From positions 40,226 to 104,225 of the forward strand of contig DCYB01000015.1 of assembly GCA_002331385.1 (NCBI GenBank): a stretch of DNA of 64,000 nt, given 5' to 3'. The translations under genes and the position numbers were made by a program. The notes under the pieces were generated by a model. That model did no database searches. It saw nothing but the letters and a program-made list of their open reading frames with translations, and had not been told where the DNA came from. Shown here piece after piece: positions 9,352-17,127 of this stretch; the stretch's first letter is position 1, and each line of letters starts with the position of its first letter. The DNA is from Comamonadaceae bacterium UBA2121 (GTDB taxonomy: Bacteria > Pseudomonadota > Gammaproteobacteria > Burkholderiales > Burkholderiaceae_C).

Positions 9352-10656
9352 TCAGTCGTAGCCATCCACCAGCGGCGGCGCGCAGACGATGCGATCGCGT
9401 CCGGCATGCTTGGCGGCGTACATGGCTTTGTCGGCGTGGCGCAGCAGGTCGCAAGCCAGTTGCTCATCGGGGATGGAGGCCGATGAGGCGGACGATTTTT
9501 GCGCCTCACGTGTCACCACACCGATACTGACCGAGACCCTGCCCATCGCCGACGCCGGGTGCTCCAGTGCGAGTCGTTGCACCTTCAGGCGAATGGCCTC
9601 GGCCACGGCCAAGGCACCCTGCGCTCCGGTCCCCGGCAGCACGATGGCGAACTCTTCGCCGCCAAATCGGCTCACGATGTCGGAGGGACGGCGCGCACAT
9701 TCCTTCATCACGCCCGCCAGTGAGCGCAGGCAGCAATCTCCGGCGTGATGGCCGAGGCTGTCGTTGTAGAGCTTGAAGTAATCCACATCCACCATGCACA
9801 CCGACAACGACTGGGCATCGCGGCGCGCGCGCGCCACCTCGATGGCCAGTTGCTCGTCGAGATAGCGGCGGTTGTACAGGCCAGTGAGATAGTCTTGCCG
9901 CGCGTGCGCGGCCAGCAGCCGGTTGGCTTGCGTGAGATGGTCCTCGGCCTGCTTGCGCGCGGTGATGTCGATCCATGCAATCGACAAGCCGACCACGCCG
10001 CCGCTGGCACTGCGCAGCGCATGCGGCGTGGCCTGCAGCCAGCAGCCGTTGCGCCACGCCACCTCGTGATCGGGCAGGGCCGCATCGACCTGGGCATGCG
10101 CAATGTCCAGTTGCAGGCGCTCCCACAGTTCGGGCATGAGCGCGCAGAGCGACGCATTGTCGATGTCGCTGGCGCTCACCCCCAGCAGGCGGGCCATGGC
10201 GAGATTGGTCATGACAAATTGCCCCTGACAGTCCAAGGTACACAGCGCCACTGGAGCGTGAAGATGCACGGCCTCCAGTTGCAGCACGCGCTCGCCCAGC
10301 GCCGACACGTCGCGGTCGATGCCGCGATAGCCGCGCAACTGACCGGCCTCGTCAAACAGCGGGATTCCGCTGGTCTCCAGCACGACGATATGACCGTCGA
10401 TGTGCACGTTGCGGTTGATGAGTCCGGAAAACGAACGCTGCGCCGCGACGATGGCGCCGAAGGCGTCCCCCACGCGCTGCGCTTCTGCGGGCGGCATGAA
10501 GTCGAATGGCGTCTTTCCGATCATGGCCTCGGGGGCGTAACCCAGTAGGCACTGAACCATTTCAGACGCATAGGTGTAGCGCCCGTTGGCGTCCACCTCC
10601 CACACCCAGTCGGTGTTGTGGTCCAGTAATTCGCGCAGGCGCCCGGCTTCATCCAT
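9352..10656 (-). CDS. Diguanylate cyclase with two PAS domains
   Basis: About 434 residues: PAS (NTDWVWEVDANGRYTYAS), second PAS (VALCTLDCQGQFVMTN), and a C-terminal GGDEF domain whose signature RFGGEEFAIVLPG is intact, so it should make cyclic di-GMP. No transmembrane segment, so it is a cytoplasmic sensor. ATG 10656 is chosen over an upstream GTG at 10707, because the extra 17 codons overlap the tail of the broken hemerythrin-like gene at 10673-10868 and have no domain content. Convergent with the transglutaminase gene. Confidence 0.88.
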   Translation of the reverse strand: MDEAGRLRELLDHNTDWVWEVDANGRYTYASEMVQCLLGYAPEAMIGKTPFDFMPPAEAQRVGDAFGAIVAAQRSFSGLINRNVHIDGHIVVLETSGIPLFDEAGQLRGYRGIDRDVSALGERVLQLEAVHLHAPVALCTLDCQGQFVMTNLAMARLLGVSASDIDNASLCALMPELWERLQLDIAHAQVDAALPDHEVAWRNGCWLQATPHALRSASGGVVGLSIAWIDITARKQAEDHLTQANRLLAAHARQDYLTGLYNRRYLDEQLAIEVARARRDAQSLSVCMVDVDYFKLYNDSLGHHAGDCCLRSLAGVMKECARRPSDIVSRFGGEEFAIVLPGTGAQGALAVAEAIRLKVQRLALEHPASAMGRVSVSIGVVTREAQKSSASSASIPDEQLACDLLRHADKAMYAAKHAGRDRIVCAPPLVDGYD

Positions 10657-10672
10657 CGCAACTCGCAGGTGA

Positions 10673-10868
10673 TCAGTGGTAGAGCGGATAGAGGCAGCCT
10701 TCCTCACGTGAGATGCGTTGCAGCAGCGGGTTGCCGACGTGTTCCAGGTCGTGCTCGAACTATTCGTGCGTGCGCTGGTTCAGCTGTTTCAGCCGCATAC
10801 AGGATACGTTCGATGAGGACCGCTTCACCCTCCATAGGTTTGCTGAACCAACGTTTAAGGATTGACAT
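10673..10868 (-). pseudogene. Broken small hemerythrin-like gene
   Basis: Reading leftward from ATG 10868, the frame begins MSILKRWFSKPMEGEAVLIE, then a shift of frame near 10800 moves to a second frame reading MRLKQLNQRTHE, an in-frame TAG, then FEHDLEHVGNPLLQRISREE and the end GCLYPLYH. The second part, with its HE/EHDLEH pattern and acidic-His tail, looks like a small hemerythrin-type (HHE) fragment. One frameshift plus one nonsense codon (CAG to TAG would restore Gln) break it. It lies directly upstream of the diguanylate cyclase, overlapping only the rejected GTG start, so an oxygen- or metal-binding partner of the cyclase may have been lost. Family assignment is tentative. Confidence 0.5.
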
Positions 10869-10982
10869 GCAGGAAACTGTCCCGTGGTTGCACATGCGTT
10901 ATCGTGAGAAGGGTTAAGTATATGGAGTTATAGGTTGCGGTTGAATTTAATTATTGACCTGTGTGGTTGAAAAATGGGTTGT

Positions 10983-13100
10983 CTATCGGAGGGAAAGCTC
11001 CCCGTGCGCCAGCTTCTGCCCGACGTCACTGGCGCACAGCGCCTCGGAGAACAAAGGGCCAATGCCGCTGCTGCAGCCGGCTTGCATCAATGCCAGTTGT
11101 TGCGCCGCGGTCTTGACCCCTTTGGCAACGATCTCTAGCGACAGATCGCTGGCCAATTGGCACATGCCCTTGACGATGGCAAAGGCGACCTTGTCGTGCG
11201 CGACGTCCTGAACGAGCGCGCTGTCGATCTTCAGTTGGTGCAGCGGAAACGCGCGCAACTCGGTCAGCGCCAGCGGGCTGCTGCCAAAGTCGTTCAGGGC
11301 CACGCGCACGCCGGCATGCGCCAGCGTGGCGAGCGCACGATCCACATAGTCGCGGCGCTGGCGCACGGCGTTGTGCCAGCGGGTTTCGATGCGGATCTGG
11401 GTCGTGGAGATGTGGTGCTGCGCGAGACGCTGCAACAAGCGCTCGGCAAAGTTGTCGCGCATGAACTCTACCGGCGCCACGGGCAGCGTGACGGTACTGG
11501 GCGGCAGGCCGCGCGCATTCCAGATGGTCATGTCGGCGAACACACGCAACTGCATGGCGCTGCTGAGCTGACTGGCCAGCTCGAAATCCTGGAAGGCCTC
11601 GTGCAGCGCGACCGCGGACTGCATGCCGTGTGTGTCGTCGCGCCAGCGCAGCCGTGCCTGCCAGTCGATCACGCGCGCACTGAGCATGTCCACGACCGGC
11701 TCGTAGTACGGCACGATGAGATCGTTGTTCAGCACATGGCGGGCGAGGGCGAACTGCTGGTCGGTGCGCCGCACGGCCTCGCCCATGGCGGGGCTGAACA
11801 TGCAGATGCCGCCGCGCCCGGCGTATTTCATGTCGTGCAGCGCAATGTCGGCGCACTTCATCAGCGCGGCACCATCCTGCGCATCGCGCGGAAACACGGC
11901 GCAGCCCATGCTGAGCGCGGCGTTCACGGTCTTGCCGCGGTATTTCATGGGGGCAATGGCATGCGTGCGCAGGATGTGCGCGATGTGCATGATCTGTGTA
12001 TCGTCCTGGCACTGCGGTAGGGTGAGGGCGAACTCATCGCCACCCAGTCGGGCCAGCGATGCGTTGCGCGGCAGATGTGCATTCAGGCGCCGCGCCAGTA
12101 TGCGCAGCAGGTGATCGCCTGCGGGATGACCGAGCGTGTCGTTGGTGTGTTTGAAGTGGTCTAGATCAAGCAGCAGCAGCGCAAACGACTGGCCTGCCTC
12201 GCGGCTGCGCTGCACGAGGGATTTCAGGCGCGCCTTGAACGCGCGGCGATTGGGCAGTGCGGTGAGCGCATCGGTGTCGCTGGCGATCTTCAGCCGCTGC
12301 TGCGCGCGCTTTTGCGTGGACACATCGCGGGACACGCACAGGATGCCGAGCGTGCTGCCGTCTCCTGCTTTCATGGGCGTCAGGATGTTGTCCCAGTGCT
12401 GGGTTGGGCGGCCGTCAATGACGCTCTTGCCCGCGAACCGTGCATTCTTGCCATTGCCCGCAATATGCAGGGCCCGCTTGCCGCGATCGCGCACATCGCT
12501 GGGCAGCAGGTTCAGCCATGGCATGCCAAATGGCTCGTTGGCCGAAACGCCCAGCGCTTCGCATCCCGAGCGGTTCATGTGCGAGAGCGCACCATCGGTG
12601 CCGATGATCTTGATGCAGTCGACGCTGGCGTCCAGCATGCTGCGCTGCGCGGCCACGCTCTCGCGCAGGCGCTGCAGGCTGCTCATGCGGTCGTGGACGT
12701 CGTGAAAACTGATGAGGGCCGGACCCGCACGCGGCACCGAAGGCGCGGCACTGTCCGAACTGATCTGCAGATGACACCAACGGTATTGCCCGTCGTTGTG
12801 GAGGATGCGGCAGTCGAGCGAAAAGATGCCGCCGGTGCGCAACACGAACCGCCAGTCCTGTGGAACCAATGATCGGTCTTCGACGTAGAGGCATTGCAGC
12901 CAGCCCGCGCCACTCAAATCTCTCAGGGACAGGCCGGTGTACTGCTGCCAGGAGGCGTTGAAGTAGGGCGCTGGAGCGCCATGCAGGGGCCCGGTTTTGC
13001 CTTGGAGATTCCAGATGCAGACCGGCTGCGCCAAGCGGTCTAGCGCATCGGCCAAGGCGAACAGGCCGGCATGTGCCGGAAATTCGAGGTTCGCAGCCAT
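10983..13100 (-). CDS. PAS-PAS-GGDEF-EAL protein with degenerate EAL domain
   Basis: About 705 residues. Two PAS domains, then a GGDEF domain with an intact signature (ARLGGDEFALTLPQ), then an EAL-fold domain. In the latter the key motifs have drifted: the EAL tripeptide is replaced by QAR in WQARLRW, DDFG is NDFG, and the AEGVE loop is AKGVK. These residues bind the metals and the catalytic water in active phosphodiesterases, so the EAL half is probably inactive and may bind c-di-GMP or a partner only. ATG 13100 follows an AGG-type ribosome binding site; a GTG at 13148 is less likely. Divergent from the GTPase/roadblock operon. Confidence 0.87.
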   Translation of the reverse strand: MAANLEFPAHAGLFALADALDRLAQPVCIWNLQGKTGPLHGAPAPYFNASWQQYTGLSLRDLSGAGWLQCLYVEDRSLVPQDWRFVLRTGGIFSLDCRILHNDGQYRWCHLQISSDSAAPSVPRAGPALISFHDVHDRMSSLQRLRESVAAQRSMLDASVDCIKIIGTDGALSHMNRSGCEALGVSANEPFGMPWLNLLPSDVRDRGKRALHIAGNGKNARFAGKSVIDGRPTQHWDNILTPMKAGDGSTLGILCVSRDVSTQKRAQQRLKIASDTDALTALPNRRAFKARLKSLVQRSREAGQSFALLLLDLDHFKHTNDTLGHPAGDHLLRILARRLNAHLPRNASLARLGGDEFALTLPQCQDDTQIMHIAHILRTHAIAPMKYRGKTVNAALSMGCAVFPRDAQDGAALMKCADIALHDMKYAGRGGICMFSPAMGEAVRRTDQQFALARHVLNNDLIVPYYEPVVDMLSARVIDWQARLRWRDDTHGMQSAVALHEAFQDFELASQLSSAMQLRVFADMTIWNARGLPPSTVTLPVAPVEFMRDNFAERLLQRLAQHHISTTQIRIETRWHNAVRQRRDYVDRALATLAHAGVRVALNDFGSSPLALTELRAFPLHQLKIDSALVQDVAHDKVAFAIVKGMCQLASDLSLEIVAKGVKTAAQQLALMQAGCSSGIGPLFSEALCASDVGQKLAHGELSLR

Positions 13101-13609
13101 GTGACCTGAGACATCGGATGTGATGGTTTGCTTGCCCACGGGAGTCACCTGCGTGTAATGCCACTTATCGCATCAATTAGTAGTGGTTTGCGAGTCCACA
13201 CGCTAGCACAAGGGTCGATTTGTCGTTTTTGTGTCATTTGTTCCTAAACGTGCAATTTGTCGTCGAAACGAATGAACGGTGACATTGAAATCAAAACCGA
13301 AAGCATCGAATTTACATCTTCATAGGGGGAGGCTTTTGAGTTTCTGCTGATAAATAGGGAAGAGTGTGCAAGACCTTTGTTTCCGAAAACATTGTTTCTG
13401 TTACGTTTGTTGCCCATTGAAATATAGTTGACAATTGTTTTTTCTCTCGGGATCGCTGTATTCATTAAACTTCACTATCGATTGGTTTGCATCATGTGTA
13501 AATGGCTGAAACCAATGCAAGCCGATCTGGCGTGGAGCTTCTGTTGGTTGCCTCGAAAAGGCACAGAGCACACCAGATGTTCTTTCCTTTTTTCAGAGTG
13601 GAGGGCGAT
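13101..13609. other. Long intergenic region between the GGDEF-EAL gene and the GTPase operon
   Basis: About 510 bp. The part 13150-13500 is clearly AT-richer than its surroundings and should hold both divergent promoters. The right end holds the hairpin described at 13527-13594. No gene is supported: the open frames here have atypical codon composition. Confidence 0.45.
13527..13594 (+). promoter_or_regulatory. Structured mRNA leader of the GTPase operon, possible attenuator
   Basis: Nested complementary segments: CTGGCGTG (13527-13534) with CACACCAG (13569-13576, 7 of 8 pairs), TCTG (13540-13543) with CAGA (13564-13567), and TGCCT (13549-13553) with AGGCA (13559-13563) around a CGAAA loop. 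A pyrimidine/T-rich run (13579-13594) follows, then GGAGGG (13600-13605) and the GTG start. Hairpin plus T run just ahead of the first gene is the layout of a transcription attenuator. Structure was judged by eye only. Confidence 0.35.
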
Positions 13610-14005
13610 GTGTCTGTGAACTGGATTACTCCCAACAATCAAGAGTTCTCGCATGCGCGCAAGGACGCGATGCAGTACGGCCTCTTGAAGCTGGCTTCCT
13701 GGCCGAACCTGAATGTGGTGCCGGAAGATCGTCAGGCGCTGGTAGCGCGCATCTGCGCACTGTTGAGCCGCAAGCCGTCGGCAGGACGCCTGATTCCGCT
13801 CGTGCTGGCCGCGCGCGAGAGCGAGGTGTTCGAGAATATCGGATCGCTCATGCAGCACGGCCACGTGGTCGTTGCTTCGCCCCAGTTCGTCCACGACGAG
13901 TCGCAGGCTGAACCGCAGCCCGCCGTCAAGTCGGCGGCTGCCGCGCATGTGGAGCGCCGCTCTTTGGTGGCAAAGCTCTGGGCGCGGCTGACCACGGCCG
14001 CCTGA
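13610..14005 (+). CDS. Hypothetical protein, first gene of the GTPase/roadblock operon
   Basis: About 131 residues from GTG 13610, which has GGAGGG 4 bases upstream. The frame is open back to an ATG at 13502, but that start lacks a ribosome binding site and the extension overlaps the leader hairpin. The body (about 1-95) is a mixed alpha/beta segment with PLVLAARESEVFENIGSL; the last part is Ala/Glu-rich and ends in a basic amphipathic helix (RRSLVAKLWARL), which could bind a membrane or partner. I do not recognise the family. It lies 21 bp ahead of the GTPase gene, so it is presumably part of the same system. Confidence 0.7.
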   Translation: MSVNWITPNNQEFSHARKDAMQYGLLKLASWPNLNVVPEDRQALVARICALLSRKPSAGRLIPLVLAARESEVFENIGSLMQHGHVVVASPQFVHDESQAEPQPAVKSAAAAHVERRSLVAKLWARLTTAA

Positions 14006-14026
14006 CGGCGCGCGAGGACGACATCG

Positions 14027-14608
14027 ATGGAGTGGAGCGTAATGTTCATGGGCCCCGTGGGCTCGGGCAAGACCACGGCGGTGAAAACCATTTCGGACAT
14101 CGACGTGGTCAGCACTGACGAACGTGCGACCGATGATGTCCAGTCGCTCAAGTCGCACACCACCGTGGCCATGGATGTCGGCGTTCTCGCATTGGGCGAG
14201 AAAGACAAGCTGCGTATCTATGGCACGCCCGGGCAGGACCGGTTCGATTTCATGTGGGAAATCCTGCTGGAACAAAGCAAGGGCGTGCTGCTGATCATCG
14301 ACCACAGTGCGAGCGACCCGGTGGCCGAACTGGATCATTACTACCAGAACCTGATGCAGCGCGTGCAGCACCGCAGCGTGCCTATCGTGGTCTGCATTTC
14401 GCACATGGACGCCCACCCCGCCAAGGGCCTGGAGCCTTACCACGCGTATTTCCGCGACCGGCTGGGTCTGGCCGCCGAAAGTGTGCCGCCCATCCTGTCG
14501 ATGGACGCGCGCAACAAGCCGCAAGTGCGTGCGGCCTTGGTGGTGATGACCGCATTGCTGGAAATGGTGGAGCGCTTTCCCAAAGCGCAACATCTGCGGC
14601 GGGTCTGA
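14027..14608 (+). CDS. Ras-like small GTPase (MglA/CvnD type)
   Basis: About 193 residues, nearly the whole being one G domain. G1 is GPVGSGKTT (9-17), switch I has Thr-Thr at 45-46, G3 is YGTPGQDRF (65-73), G4 is SHMD (125-128) and G5 is SMDAR (158-162). Compared with textbook small GTPases, the G3 Asp is Gly, which also occurs in bacterial MglA/CvnD-like proteins, and G4 is not the usual NKxD, so guanine specificity should be tested. A GAGGA site precedes the ATG. Bacterial GTPases of this type work with roadblock/LC7 proteins as GAPs or scaffolds, and three such candidates lie downstream in the same operon. Role: a molecular switch, target unknown. Confidence 0.85.
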   Translation: MEWSVMFMGPVGSGKTTAVKTISDIDVVSTDERATDDVQSLKSHTTVAMDVGVLALGEKDKLRIYGTPGQDRFDFMWEILLEQSKGVLLIIDHSASDPVAELDHYYQNLMQRVQHRSVPIVVCISHMDAHPAKGLEPYHAYFRDRLGLAAESVPPILSMDARNKPQVRAALVVMTALLEMVERFPKAQHLRRV

Positions 14609-14614
14609 GCGTTC

Positions 14615-16105
14615 ATGCAAACCGTCGCTTATGCGCGCGAGTTCGCGCTCGCCCTTGGAAACCGCCACATCTATCGTGGGCTGGACCTGCGCGTTCCCGC
14701 GCACGGCTGCACCGTGTTGATGGGACCGTCCGGCACGGGCAAATCCACGCTGCTGCGCTTGCTGTGCGGGCAGATGCAGCGCCATCCGCTGGTGCGCATG
14801 CAAGGCGAATTGCAGGTCGCCGGTCTGGACGCGCACGGGGCTGCGGTGGGCGCGTTGCCAGCGCTGGTGGAGCAAAAGGCGCAACTGCTGATGGACAACG
14901 TCTGGCAATCCCTGGTGGGGGAGTGGAGCCGGCGCAGTCAGCTGTCGCAACTGGAGCAAAAGGATGCGCTGGCGCAGCAACTGCACGACTGGGGCCAGCA
15001 GGACCTGATCGCGCAGTACGGCGAGACGGTGCTGTCGCTGAGCAAGTCGCAGCGCAAACGCATCGCCATCGTGCGCAAGGCGTTGAGTGGCACGCCGTTG
15101 CTGCTGATCGACGAGCCCACGGCGGACATCCTCGATGCGACAGCGCGCGAAGTCGTGGACCTCATCCGCGCGCTGTCGCGCCAGATGCCGGTGCTGGTGG
15201 TCACGCACCACCAGGGCCATGCACGTGCGATGGCGGACGAGGTCATCCTGCTCGCCAGCGGCCGGGTGCAAGAGCAGCGCAGCGCAGCGGATTTTTTTGC
15301 CGGGCCCGAGAGCGAGGCCGGCAAGCAATGGCTGCTCACCGGCTCATGCGCAGAAGAGGCTGTGAACCCGCAAGAGTGTGAAGCGGCTCCCGAGCCGGAT
15401 CTGCACGAGGCGCCAGAGGCCGTCACTGTGGCTGCGCCTGCCATGCCTGCCGAACCGATCGCTCCAGCACCTGTATCAGCCACAGTGCCCGTAACGCCAG
15501 CCGCGGCGATGCCGGGCCCCGTGGCGCTCGCTGCCGCGCATCTGCAAGTGCCCGTGGCCTTGCCGCAGCATCCCTTTGATGGTGGCGTGCGCGCGCGCGG
15601 TCCGCGTGGCTTCACGTGGATCGAATACGGACGTCTGGCGGGCACACCCTATCCGGGGCTGATCGCGTCGGCCGAGCAGGACCTCGAAGCCCTGCGCGAT
15701 GCGGGCGTCACGCATCTGATTTCGCTGACCGAGCGGCCATTTCCTGCGCAGCTCGCTGCGCCGTTCGGCATCACCTGTTCCGCACTGCCGATGATCGACA
15801 TGGGCGTGCCTTCGCTCACCGAGGCCACGCAACTGTGCCATCACATGGATGCGCTGCTGGCCGCAGGCCATGTCATCGCGGTGCACTGCCGCGCCGGTCT
15901 GGGCCGCACCGGCACCGTGCTGGCCATGCAACTGATCTGGCAGGACGAAGGCGCGCACCCCGCCGCCGACATGATTGCCAGGGTGCGTTCGCACAACGGC
16001 GCCATGATCCAGTCCGCCGTGCAGGAGCGCTTTCTTTCCGAGTTCCGCGCGCAGTGTCTTGCGACGGATGTTTTTTGTTCCCCCTTATCAACCCACGTTC
16101 ACTAA
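14615..16105 (+). CDS. ABC-type ATPase fused to a Cys-dependent protein phosphatase
   Basis: A 496-residue fusion. Residues 1-240 are an ABC ATPase: Walker A GPSGTGKST (37-45), Q-loop Q87, a variant signature LSLSKSQ (140-146), Walker B LLLIDEPT (162-169) and H-loop H198. No membrane partner is encoded nearby. Residues 245-330 are an Ala/Pro-rich linker. Residues 330-480 are a dual-specificity/tyrosine phosphatase fold with the P-loop HCRAGLGRTG (C425, R431) and a candidate general acid D395 in MIDMG. Both halves look catalytically competent. The gene begins 6 bp after the GTPase. I know of no characterised protein with this architecture; a plausible job is ATP-driven remodelling or relocalisation coupled to dephosphorylation of a partner. 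Confidence 0.85.
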   Translation: MQTVAYAREFALALGNRHIYRGLDLRVPAHGCTVLMGPSGTGKSTLLRLLCGQMQRHPLVRMQGELQVAGLDAHGAAVGALPALVEQKAQLLMDNVWQSLVGEWSRRSQLSQLEQKDALAQQLHDWGQQDLIAQYGETVLSLSKSQRKRIAIVRKALSGTPLLLIDEPTADILDATAREVVDLIRALSRQMPVLVVTHHQGHARAMADEVILLASGRVQEQRSAADFFAGPESEAGKQWLLTGSCAEEAVNPQECEAAPEPDLHEAPEAVTVAAPAMPAEPIAPAPVSATVPVTPAAAMPGPVALAAAHLQVPVALPQHPFDGGVRARGPRGFTWIEYGRLAGTPYPGLIASAEQDLEALRDAGVTHLISLTERPFPAQLAAPFGITCSALPMIDMGVPSLTEATQLCHHMDALLAAGHVIAVHCRAGLGRTGTVLAMQLIWQDEGAHPAADMIARVRSHNGAMIQSAVQERFLSEFRAQCLATDVFCSPLSTHVH

Positions 16106-16120
16106 AACAGAGGAATCCCC

Positions 16121-16525
16121 ATGAATATCGATGCCGTAGTCCAGAAAGCCGTGACTTCCGTGCCTGAGTGCGTAGCCGCTGGCTACGTCGATCTGGCATC
16201 CGGAATGGTGCTGAGCATCAAGACCGTTGACTCGCACCCGCAGGAAGTGTTCGAGCTGCTGGCTGCCGCCACTGCCGACCTGTTCCAGGGTCCCAATGTG
16301 CAAGCCATCGAGAACGTGTTCCGCAAGGCGCGCGGTCTGCCCGAGAACACCGATCACCACTACTTCCAGGAAATCATCGTCAACAGCGATAACCTGATCC
16401 ACGTTTTCCTGCGCAGCAAGCGCCAGATGCAGGTGGCATGTTTCGTGTGCCGCAAGGGTGCCAACCTGGGCATGGTGCTGACACGCGCCCGCATGGCGCT
16501 GCCGGAAATCGAAGCCGCGCTGTAA
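16121..16525 (+). CDS. Roadblock/LC7-like hypothetical protein
   Basis: 134 residues, preceded by an AGAGGAAT ribosome binding site. It starts with a helix, then the pattern CVAAGYVDLASGMVLS, typical of the first strand pair of the roadblock fold, followed by a long helix (EVFELLAAATADLF), and ends with paired strands (LIHVFLRS, QVACFVCRK) and a last helix. It is more divergent than the roadblock proteins later in the operon and has two adjacent Cys in the C-terminal strands. Family assignment is by fold pattern only. It likely contacts the GTPase or acts as a scaffold. Confidence 0.7.
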   Translation: MNIDAVVQKAVTSVPECVAAGYVDLASGMVLSIKTVDSHPQEVFELLAAATADLFQGPNVQAIENVFRKARGLPENTDHHYFQEIIVNSDNLIHVFLRSKRQMQVACFVCRKGANLGMVLTRARMALPEIEAAL

Positions 16526-16587
16526 TCTGCGCCCCCACGGATCTTGCCCGGCAGGATGCGTGATCGGATTGCCTGTATGGAAGCAGT

Positions 16588-16631
16588 GGCCCGAGAGATG
16601 CATACGAAAAGATGCGCATGCATTGCGGGCC
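16588..16631. repeat. Inverted repeat between the two roadblock genes
   Basis: GGCCCG (16588-16593) and CGGGCC (16626-16631) are outer arms, and ATGCAT occurs twice inside (16598-16603 and 16618-16623; it is itself palindromic). This sits in the only sizeable gap (about 135 bp) inside the operon, so it may be a processing site, attenuator or operator that splits expression of the front and back halves. Confidence 0.3.
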
Positions 16632-16660
16632 TTACTTCCTGAGTGAGAGACCACCAGCTC

Positions 16661-17089
16661 ATGCCCTCTGCTTATAGTTCTTCATCCTCCATGCGAGAGC
16701 CCGATGACGCGTCCGCCGATCCGGTAGCGCGTGGAGCGCGCAGGCTTTTGCGCGCTTTTGCGGCCTCGTCGCAGCACATCGAAGCCTGCGCCGCGATTTC
16801 TCCCGACGGCTTCATCATCGCGTCCGTGCTGACATCGGAGATGGATGAGGACCGCTTCGGTGCCATGTGCGCATCGCTGCTGGCGCTGTCCGCGCGCGCG
16901 GCGAGTGAAGCGCAACGCGGCGAACTGCGCCAGATCATTCTGGATGGTACGCAAGGCCCCATGCTGCTGACGCGCGCAGGCGCGCTCGGCGTGCTGGCCG
17001 TGGCAAGCAATCCGCAAGGCAATCTGGGCAAGGTCATGCTGGACACGCGGCGCACGGCGCAGGAGCTGTCGCAATTGGTGGCAGACTAG
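16661..17089 (+). CDS. Roadblock/LC7 domain protein (MglB-like)
   Basis: About 142 residues from ATG 16661 (a GTG at 16643 is possible). The first about 30 residues are a Ser-rich, acidic tail. The rest is a clear roadblock/LC7 domain: ACAAISPDGFIIAS, a helix (RFGAMCASLLALSARAA), the strand pair QIILDGTQGPMLLTRAG, LGVLAVAS, and a terminal helix. Proteins of this family dimerise and act as GTPase-activating or adaptor partners of MglA-type GTPases, here encoded two genes upstream. Confidence 0.82.
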   Translation: MPSAYSSSSSMREPDDASADPVARGARRLLRAFAASSQHIEACAAISPDGFIIASVLTSEMDEDRFGAMCASLLALSARAASEAQRGELRQIILDGTQGPMLLTRAGALGVLAVASNPQGNLGKVMLDTRRTAQELSQLVAD

Positions 17090-17127
17090 ACCAGCCGGTT
17101 TTGCCACCCAGAACCAAAGATCAACGC

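Noticed and set aside
13475..15328. A 617-codon open frame on the minus strand across the GTPase and ABC genes
   Set aside because: It is antisense to three well-supported genes with motifs and ribosome binding sites; long antisense frames are expected in GC-rich DNA.
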